This document shows, one piece after another, positions 1 through 4,003 of a DNA stretch of 6,344 nt (positions within the stretch are counted from its first letter, which is position 1; each line of letters opens with the position of its first letter). Origin of the DNA: Gammaproteobacteria bacterium (lineage in GTDB: Bacteria > Pseudomonadota > Gammaproteobacteria > Steroidobacterales > JABDKV01). The notes under the pieces are model-generated. The model was not told where the DNA came from and did not search any database. It worked only from the letters and a program-made list of their open reading frames with translations. The stretch lies in contig JAOTXR010000132.1 of the NCBI GenBank assembly GCA_029862285.1, forward strand, positions 1 to 6,344, in the 5' to 3' direction. A program made the translations under genes and the position numbers.

Positions 1-860
1 CCGCCAGCGACGGTTTTCTGGGGACCGGGGTGGAACTCGGGTGGCTGTACGTCGTGACACCAGGTAACGTGAACTATGTGTATACCGGGCTGCAGCAGAA
101 CGGATCCTCGGGCACTTTCAATTATTCGATGACATCCGGTGATGGATCCTACCGTTTCGCGATTCGTGCGCGTGACAACGGCGGCAATGCCGAGGCGATC
201 CCCGCCAGCGTCGAGTGCTTTGTAGCGCTGGATACCGTCGATCCGGCGTCGACGGTCAGCACGCCGTTGTTTGTCGGCGGCGGCGCAATCCCGCTGACCT
301 GGTCGGTGACCGACGCCACGCCATCGAGCGGACTGGAGTTCGTGGATTTCTGGCAGTGGCGCGAGCCGGCTGGCCCATGGCTCTGGACCGGGCTATCTGG
401 CAACGTCAACAACGGCGTCGTGAACTGGGTGCCGCCCGGCCCGGGTGTTTACCACTTCTTCTCGCGTGCCAAGGACAATGCGCAGAATATCGAGACCGGC
501 GGCTTTGGGCCGCCACCGCTCGATTCGGTAACCAATTATGGCAACGTCGATACTGACAGCGATGGGCGTCCCGATCTGTCTGACAATTGCAAGCTGCTGT
601 TCAATCCTGATCAGCGCGACACCAATGGCGATTTGATCGGCAATCTCTGTGACCCGGATATCTCCAATAACTGCGTTGCCGATTTCGCCGATGTCGCATT
701 GATCAAGGCAGCGTTCCTGACCAACCCGGGTTCGGCCAACTGGAACCCGGATGCCGATTTCGACGGCGGCGATTTTGTCGGCTTTACTGACCTCGCCATC
801 CTGAAGGACTTCTTTTTAGGTCCGCCGGGTCCAGGTGCAGCAGGAGCCTGTAACTTCTGA
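1..860 (+). CDS. Secreted Ig-like / thrombospondin type 3 / dockerin-like protein, C-terminal part
   Basis: The frame is open to the left edge (first full codon at 3), so the real start lies outside. The GTG at 30 is internal and has no convincing ribosome binding site. About 285 residues are visible. Two tandem Ig-like modules come first, each ending in a similar motif (YRFAIRARDNGGNAE around 150-210 and YHFFSRAKDNAQNIE around 450-495) and separated by LDTVDP. A calcium-binding thrombospondin type 3-like stretch follows from about 549 (DTDSDGRPDLSDNC, then NPDQRDTNGDLIGNLCD). The last about 60 residues resemble a dockerin-like pair of EF-hand-type loops (FADVALIKAAFL ... FTDLAILKDFF), followed by a GPPGPG tail. 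Such modules are typical of exported proteins; in Gammaproteobacteria the dockerin-like end is not evidence for a cellulosome. Several acidic loop positions look degenerate (for example NCVADFAD where DxNxDG would be expected). The catalytic or binding part, if any, is outside the window. Function unknown; the domain calls are fairly secure. Confidence 0.85.
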   Translation, partial: ASDGFLGTGVELGWLYVVTPGNVNYVYTGLQQNGSSGTFNYSMTSGDGSYRFAIRARDNGGNAEAIPASVECFVALDTVDPASTVSTPLFVGGGAIPLTWSVTDATPSSGLEFVDFWQWREPAGPWLWTGLSGNVNNGVVNWVPPGPGVYHFFSRAKDNAQNIETGGFGPPPLDSVTNYGNVDTDSDGRPDLSDNCKLLFNPDQRDTNGDLIGNLCDPDISNNCVADFADVALIKAAFLTNPGSANWNPDADFDGGDFVGFTDLAILKDFFLGPPGPGAAGACNF

Positions 861-876
861 AAATCATCATATTGAT

Positions 877-908
877 AAAGCCCCGCCAAGTGCGGGGCTT
901 TTTTTTTT
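877..908 (+). terminator. Rho-independent terminator of the secreted protein gene
   Basis: A perfect stem pairs AAAGCCCCGC (877-886) with GCGGGGCTTT (892-901) around a 5-base loop, and the stem runs into ten consecutive T (899-908). It begins 16 bases after the stop codon at 858-860. This is a textbook intrinsic terminator for the gene on its left and isolates it from everything to the right. Confidence 0.93.
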
Positions 909-1046
909 GGTGGCGGCGTGGAACCGGGCTTTTCATGGTCGCCGGGAATAATTGCGGTTCGACCCCTGTCTCGCGCGGAGTTTATCTGCGCCTCAGAGAG
1001 CGCTAATGGAGCAACAGATACACTGCAAAGAAAGTTCTAAGCCCCC
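909..1046. other. Non-coding spacer without recognisable feature
   Basis: Between the terminator and the GTGGGGTA repeats I see no convincing coding frame, RNA gene or promoter. Together with the flanking sites it forms the 346-base gap between the secreted protein gene and the ybaA-like gene. Its left neighbour is terminated at 908, so it is probably transcriptionally quiet. Confidence 0.5.
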
Positions 1047-1075
1047 CTCGTGTGGGGTATTTAGTGGGGTACGAG
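1047..1075. repeat. Paired GTGGGGTA direct repeats inside a short inverted repeat
   Basis: GTGGGGTA occurs at 1052-1059 and again at 1064-1071, a 12-base period of about one helical turn. CTCGT (1047-1051) and ACGAG (1071-1075) bracket the pair as an inverted repeat. The unit lies about 50 bases before a tRNA 3'-end fragment. Inference: spacing and position fit arm-type sites for an integrase or excision factor next to an attachment core, but no recombinase gene is in the window to test this. Confidence 0.4.
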
Positions 1076-1121
1076 ATAACGTGACCAATAATCAAAGCCA
1101 AGTCAGCAACTTGCGGCGCTA

Positions 1122-1148
1122 GTTCGATTCCGCCCCTGGCCACCATCT
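1122..1148 (+). other. tRNA 3'-terminal fragment (T-loop to CCA), candidate attachment-site remnant
   Basis: Bases 1122-1145 read as the 3' end of a tRNA: G53, T-loop TTCGATT (1123-1129), T-stem strand CCGCC (1130-1134), acceptor strand CCTGGCC (1135-1141), discriminator A and CCA (1143-1145). The tRNA match stops at G1122. The preceding five bases (GCTAG) cannot form the T-stem with CCGCC, and no upstream tRNA body is present. A break inside the T-arm is where many tyrosine integrases cross over at tRNA genes. The acceptor strand implies a tRNA starting GGCCAGG, which from memory fits tRNA-Phe of some gammaproteobacteria. The last 17 bases (1132-1148) recur exactly at 1901-1917. Confidence 0.65.
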
Positions 1149-1206
1149 ATTTTAAAAACTTACATCGTCGTCGCGCAGGAATAAAGTGCCAAAGGACCCG
1201 CTTCTC

Positions 1207-1575
1207 CTAGTCGGCAGTCTGCGACACGATAGGCTTGAAGCCACCCCAGACCATCCGCATGCCGTCGAAGGGCATGGACTTCGGATCCATGTTTGCCAGG
1301 CGCGGGTCTTCCATTACTTTCTTGTTTATGCGATCGCGCTGCGCACGGGACTTGTAGACAATCCAGGAAAACACCACGAGTTCATTGCGCTTGCGTTGCA
1401 CAGCCTGAGGAAAAGACGTGATCTTTCCTTTCTTCACATCATCTTCTACGCATTCGTGCACTTCGAGTGCGCCATGTTCGATCCAGATCTTTGCGCATTT
1501 GCGTGCCAGCCGGCGATAGGCCTGGATATTCTTTTTGGGAACCGGCAATACATAGCCATCTACATACTTTGCCAT
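1207..1575 (-). CDS. ybaA: YbaA-family protein (DUF1428)
   Basis: A 122-residue protein close in length to E. coli YbaA (about 117 residues). Family landmarks appear in order: N-terminal KYVDGYVLPVPKKN, GALEVHECVEDDV around residues 36-48, ELVVFSWIVY around 65-74, and the C-terminal signature MPFDGMRMVWGGF around 100-112. The family is a small cytoplasmic alpha+beta protein of unknown biochemical function. I chose the ATG at 1573-1575 because AGGAG (1582-1586) stands exactly 6 bases before it. The in-frame ATG two codons earlier (1579-1581) would touch that ribosome binding site directly. The gene stands alone on the minus strand, between two 17-base direct repeats derived from a tRNA 3' end, so it may be cargo of a former insertion. 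I see no terminator after its TAG. Family membership is very likely; function is unknown. Confidence 0.9.
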   Translation of the reverse strand: MAKYVDGYVLPVPKKNIQAYRRLARKCAKIWIEHGALEVHECVEDDVKKGKITSFPQAVQRKRNELVVFSWIVYKSRAQRDRINKKVMEDPRLANMDPKSMPFDGMRMVWGGFKPIVSQTAD

Positions 1576-1581
1576 GAGCAT

Positions 1582-1586
1582 CTCCT
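1582..1586 (-). promoter_or_regulatory. Ribosome binding site of the ybaA-like gene (decides start)
   Basis: AGGAG on the minus strand has 6 bases between it and the ATG at 1573-1575 and none between it and the ATG at 1579-1581. The spacing therefore favours the downstream ATG. Confidence 0.75.
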
Positions 1587-1615
1587 GATAAATGCACCAA
1601 GTGTCTGGCGCGAAA

Positions 1616-1644
1616 TATATAAGAGGTCAAGTTTATTCTCGCAA
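1616..1644 (-). promoter_or_regulatory. Possible sigma-70 promoter of the ybaA-like gene
   Basis: On the minus strand TTGCGA (1639-1644) and TATATA (1616-1621) are separated by 17 bases. Each matches four of six consensus positions. Transcription would start near 1609, leaving a leader of about 33 bases that holds the ribosome binding site. The region is AT-rich relative to its surroundings. A weak call made from pattern alone. Confidence 0.35.
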
Positions 1645-1763
1645 GACCCAAAATACGAAAATACCTCGAAGAACAGGTCATTTCCCGGCATCGTCGACGT
1701 TGTTGATACTCTAGTAACGATGCCCCATATTCCAGTTGCGTTGCGTGCTGAACTAGGAATGCA

Positions 1764-1914
1764 GGTCAGGTAAAGTCGGTTCATGCGCAAAAAGGCACGA
1801 TCTACTCTCACCATCCGACTGAAAATCTGCGTGTCGGCGGTTCGTTTCCGTGATGCACAGGATGTGCGAATGCCGCGGAGGCCATGGATGGCCGAGAGCG
1901 GCCCCTGGCCACCA
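1764..1914 (+). pseudogene. Broken tRNA-Phe-like relic with internal insertions
   Basis: The parts of a tRNA-Phe lie in the right order over 151 bases instead of about 76. GGTCAGG (1764-1770) can pair fully, with one G-U, to the 3' acceptor strand CCTGGCC (1904-1910). It is followed by the usual TA (1771-1772) and by AGTCGGT, which resembles a D-loop. The anticodon loop CTGAAAA with anticodon GAA is at 1819-1825. TGAAAATC, CGTGTC, GGTTCG and TTCCG across 1820-1850 match the E. coli tRNA-Phe sequence as I recall it at 25 of 31 positions. The 3' part with A and CCA ends at 1914, followed by TCTTTT. The D-stem is lost, about 26 extra bases precede the anticodon arm, and about 50 bases split the T-arm after 1850. 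That insert contains two small hairpins (GCACA/TGTGC at 1855-1867, GGCCA/TGGCC at 1880-1893). Such a molecule should not act as a normal tRNA. The anticodon-to-T-arm part and the 3' end are the firmest; the 5' half could be chance. Confidence 0.45.
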
Positions 1915-1917
1915 TCT
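1901..1917 (+). repeat. Second copy of the 17-base tRNA 3'-end direct repeat
   Basis: GCCCCTGGCCACCATCT here is identical to 1132-1148, in the same orientation, 769 bases apart. Both copies cover part of the T-stem, the acceptor strand, the CCA and three bases beyond it. The interval carries the ybaA-like gene and most of the tRNA-Phe-like relic. A 17-base match at this distance is unlikely by chance and fits duplication of a tRNA-end attachment core. Confidence 0.75.
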
Positions 1918-1946
1918 TTTCAACGGTCTATACCATGCGGATCGTC

Positions 1947-1966
1947 GAGTTAAGGTCACTGTCCCC
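1947..1966 (+). repeat. Solitary copy of the GGGGACAGTGACC-type repeat overlapping a stop codon
   Basis: GAGTTAAGGTCACTGTCCCC differs at one base from the copy at 3792-3811, in the same orientation. It contains the TGA stop (minus strand, 1956-1958) and the last codons (Gly-Gln) of the TPR gene. The repeat family is otherwise concentrated at 3716-3811, beyond the other end of that gene. Confidence 0.8.
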
Positions 1967-3656
1967 GTTCTTCTGCTGCCAGCAGACCGGCCTTCATGCG
2001 CTCGACCAGCGCGATGAACCGCGGATCGTCGCGAACTTTGTCCAGGTCGCTGTCTTGTTCCATCCAGCTGGGGTCAGCAAGACCGGCATCGAAAGATTTC
2101 TCCAGTACAGCAATCGCCGTGTCGGTGGCGCCTGCCCGCGAGTACACGCATGCGGCATTGTAGAGTATGGCTGCATCGTCGCCAGCCAGGGCCAGGACGC
2201 GGTCGGCCAGTTCAATTGCTTTGTCTGTCTTGCTTAGTACCAATTGGGCCGTAGACAAGGCAAGTAGCGTCTGTAAATCGTCGGGGTTGATCTCGAGTCG
2301 CCGCCGGGCCACAACTTCCAGCTGGCGAGACGCCGCCAGTTCGTCTTCGAAACGGCCGAGGCTGCGATAAACCTGTGGTAACACCTGCCAGATGCGGAAC
2401 TCATCCGGATCCAGCCCGGTGGCGCGCTCCCATAACTCGGCTGCCCGCTCAGTTTTACCCTGATGATAGGCAGCTACGCCCGCGTACCAGTGGGCATCTG
2501 CCGACCTGGGATTGAGTCGCAGTGCAGCGTCCAACTCGCGTTCTGCTTCCTCGTATCGCTCTTCCATAGTCAGCGAAAAACCCAAAGCAATGTGGCCGAC
2601 GTCTGAATCGGGCGCCAATTCCAGGGCCGTTCTGCCTAAAGCATCGGCTTGTGCCAGATGTTCGGGATCGCTGTCCCAGGCGCGAAACATCATTATATGG
2701 GCGTTAGCGAGCCAGGCGTAAGCGGGAGCAAAGTTTGGGTCGCCTTCAATGGCCTGGCGAAACATCTCCATGGCCTTGCGTGTGTCGTCGCCCGTTGTGC
2801 GGATCAGGTAAGAACGTCCACGCAGATAGCTTTCATAGGCTTTAACATTCGCCGTCCGCACGCTCTCCAGAGCCTGCGCGTCCTCGGGCGCGAGCGTGAC
2901 CTTTAACGCTTCGGCGATGCTGCGGGCGATGTCATCCTGCACGGCGAAGATGTCGTCCAGTTCGCGATCGTAGGTCTCCGACCACAGGTGCGAATCGGTC
3001 TCGGTATCGATGAGCTGCGCGGTGATTCGAATGCGCTCGCCGGACCGTCGCACGCTGCCGTCGAGAACATTCTTGACATCGAGAACCCGGGCAACGGTGG
3101 GGATATCGATGTCTTTGCCCTTGAAAGCGAACGATGAGGTCCGTGACGAGACTCTCAAACTGGGCAGTCTCACGAGCAGGTTCAGCAGTTCCTCGGCGAT
3201 ACCGTCGCTGAGGTATTCATTCTCGACATTGGCGCTCATGTTGACGAACGGCAAAACTGCAATCGACTGCTGCTCCTCCCGCTCGTTTGTGGCGTCGACG
3301 GCCTGCTCGTCCACGAGCACATAGTTGTCTACTACCAGGAACACCACGGCCAGTGCCAGGAAGCCGATGATGCTGAAATCCAGCTTACGACCGGTGAGAT
3401 GGGTAATGGATTGTTCCCGATCGACCTCGTGCTCGAGCTTCAGCCCCTCGGATGTCAGCTCGAAAGCCCAGGCAAATACCAGGGCCACCGGGAAGCCGAC
3501 AAGGATCAGGAAAGTGACGACCTTGAGTGTCCAGGCCGGCGCCTCAAAGATGGGCAGGACCACTGAAGAAACCTCCACCAGCAGCCAGCCAACGACGGCG
3601 TAGGCAACCGCCACACGGAAGACGTTACGCCGCTTCAGTTCTGCGATAATTTTCAC
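1956..3656 (-). CDS. Membrane-anchored TolB/FlgO-like TPR protein
   Basis: A 566-residue protein when started at the GTG of 3654-3656. The N-terminus KIIAELKRRNVFRVAVAY is the usual opening of this family. Three hydrophobic segments follow (about residues 12-36, 43-66 and 93-115). Next is a TolB/FlgO-like domain (about 130-252) with SIAVLPFVNMSANVENEYLS, DGIAEELLNLL and LDGSVRRSGERIRITAQLID. TPR-type helices occupy about 270-520 (for example AMEMFRQAIEGDPNFAPAYAWLA, split here as AMEMFRQAIEGD then PNFAPAYAWLA; and AERELDAALRLNPRSADAHW). The end is a short DPRFIALVERM segment. Related proteins often carry an adenylate cyclase or winged-helix output domain at the N-terminus; none is present here. 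Inference: an inner-membrane scaffold or sensor-like protein with the TolB-like and TPR parts in the periplasm. The family is secure, the role is not. An upstream TTG (3684-3686) is in frame but sits on the probable -10 element. The last residues, ERGQ, come partly from a dispersed repeat. Confidence 0.88.
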   Translation of the reverse strand: MKIIAELKRRNVFRVAVAYAVVGWLLVEVSSVVLPIFEAPAWTLKVVTFLILVGFPVALVFAWAFELTSEGLKLEHEVDREQSITHLTGRKLDFSIIGFLALAVVFLVVDNYVLVDEQAVDATNEREEQQSIAVLPFVNMSANVENEYLSDGIAEELLNLLVRLPSLRVSSRTSSFAFKGKDIDIPTVARVLDVKNVLDGSVRRSGERIRITAQLIDTETDSHLWSETYDRELDDIFAVQDDIARSIAEALKVTLAPEDAQALESVRTANVKAYESYLRGRSYLIRTTGDDTRKAMEMFRQAIEGDPNFAPAYAWLANAHIMMFRAWDSDPEHLAQADALGRTALELAPDSDVGHIALGFSLTMEERYEEAERELDAALRLNPRSADAHWYAGVAAYHQGKTERAAELWERATGLDPDEFRIWQVLPQVYRSLGRFEDELAASRQLEVVARRRLEINPDDLQTLLALSTAQLVLSKTDKAIELADRVLALAGDDAAILYNAACVYSRAGATDTAIAVLEKSFDAGLADPSWMEQDSDLDKVRDDPRFIALVERMKAGLLAAEERGQ

Positions 3657-3660
3657 GACG

Positions 3661-3694
3661 CCTGTCCCCAGCAGGACACACCCCAACTATAGCA
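3661..3694 (-). promoter_or_regulatory. Extended -10 promoter and ribosome binding site of the TPR gene
   Basis: On the minus strand TGCTATAGT (3686-3694) is an extended -10 element: TATAGT matches five of six consensus bases and TG stands one base before it. No good -35 is seen, which extended -10 promoters tolerate. Transcription would begin near 3679. GGGGA (3665-3669) stands 8 bases before the GTG at 3654-3656. Because the TTG at 3684-3686 overlaps the -10, this arrangement supports the GTG as the start. Confidence 0.45.
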
Positions 3695-3715
3695 GCCGCA
3701 GGCGTCATTGCGCCC

Positions 3716-3811
3716 GATTCGGGGACAGTGACCGTAACTCCCGTAAACGCCGCCGATTCGGGGACAGTGCCCATAACTCCGGTAAACGCCGGAGTTATGG
3801 TCACTGTCCCC
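3716..3811. repeat. Palindromic repeat cluster (REP/MITE-like) with a long hairpin
   Basis: Two 39-base units in tandem (3716-3754 and 3755-3793) each start GATTCGGGGACAGTG. A third, inverted copy of their 20-base core lies at 3792-3811. The second unit and the inverted copy pair over 3760-3811: ten bases (3760-3769 with 3802-3811), one mismatch, then twelve bases (3771-3782 with 3789-3800), closing a loop TAAACG (3783-3788). The first unit could pair with the same inverted arm, giving an alternative hairpin. The layout resembles REP-type elements spread by REP-associated tyrosine transposases, or a small non-autonomous element. There is no T-run after it, so it is not an ordinary terminator, though it lies between divergent genes. 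Confidence 0.85.
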
Positions 3812-3908
3812 TTTCCACCCTGCGAAGGCGTGCGCCAAGACTGCGCCCGACTTCAAGATAGTGGCTCATAGGTAAATCCGCGAGATTCAAAACTGGCCCG
3901 ATATCGAT
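3812..3908. other. Spacer without recognisable feature
   Basis: This is the part of the 347-base gap between the divergent TPR and lipoprotein genes that lies after the palindromic repeat cluster and before the CRP-like site. I see no coding frame, RNA or clear promoter in it. Confidence 0.5.
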
Positions 3909-3930
3909 AAGTGTGACGCAGTTCACGCTG
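3909..3930 (+). promoter_or_regulatory. CRP/Vfr/Clp-type operator-like site upstream of the lipoprotein gene
   Basis: TGTGA (3912-3916), six bases, then TCACG (3923-3927) match nine of ten core positions of the CRP consensus TGTGA-N6-TCACA. A flanking AA at 3909-3910 also fits. The centre is about 84 bases before the ATG at 4004. TACTAT or TATATA at 3972-3980 could serve as a weak -10, putting the site near -64 to -68 of the start of transcription, a range used by class I activation. Whether the organism has a CRP-type regulator cannot be seen here. Confidence 0.4.
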
Positions 3931-3935
3931 GGCGT

Positions 3936-3945
3936 GTGACGTCAC
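3936..3945. promoter_or_regulatory. Perfect 10-base palindrome GTGACGTCAC
   Basis: The palindrome lies 9 bases after the CRP-like core and is overlapped by GCGTG/CACGC arms (3932-3936 and 3943-3947). It could be a dimeric regulator half-site pair in the lipoprotein gene promoter. A 10-base palindrome alone is weak evidence. Confidence 0.25.
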
Positions 3946-4003
3946 GCAACAACAAGAAAATGGTCTCTCCTTACTATATAGGGGCTGTCAATCGTGTTGT
4001 GAG

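Noticed and set aside
951..966. GCGGTTCGACCCC resembling a tRNA T-arm
   Set aside because: The following bases do not give a T-stem or an acceptor strand with CCA, and the match to the tRNA-Phe fragments ends after GGTTCGA.
1687..1724. Inverted repeat GGCATCGT / ACGATGCC with a 22-base loop
   Set aside because: Long loop, no T-run and no position relative to a gene end; too weak to call a terminator or operator.
1186..1773. Long + strand frame of 195 codons over the ybaA-like gene
   Set aside because: It runs antisense to a clearly recognised DUF1428 gene, has no recognisable motif and no good ribosome binding site.
1560..1814. Minus strand frame of 84 codons upstream of the ybaA-like gene
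   Set aside because: It overlaps the start of ybaA and the candidate promoter, has no recognisable motif and no convincing ribosome binding site.
2167..3603. Several + strand Ser/Arg-rich frames across the TPR gene
   Set aside because: They are antisense to a well-supported coding sequence and have the biased composition expected of mirror frames.
3653..3856. Minus strand frame of 67 codons with repeated SYGHCPRIG
   Set aside because: The peptide repeat is the translation of the 39-base palindromic repeat units, and the frame overlaps the TPR gene's promoter region.
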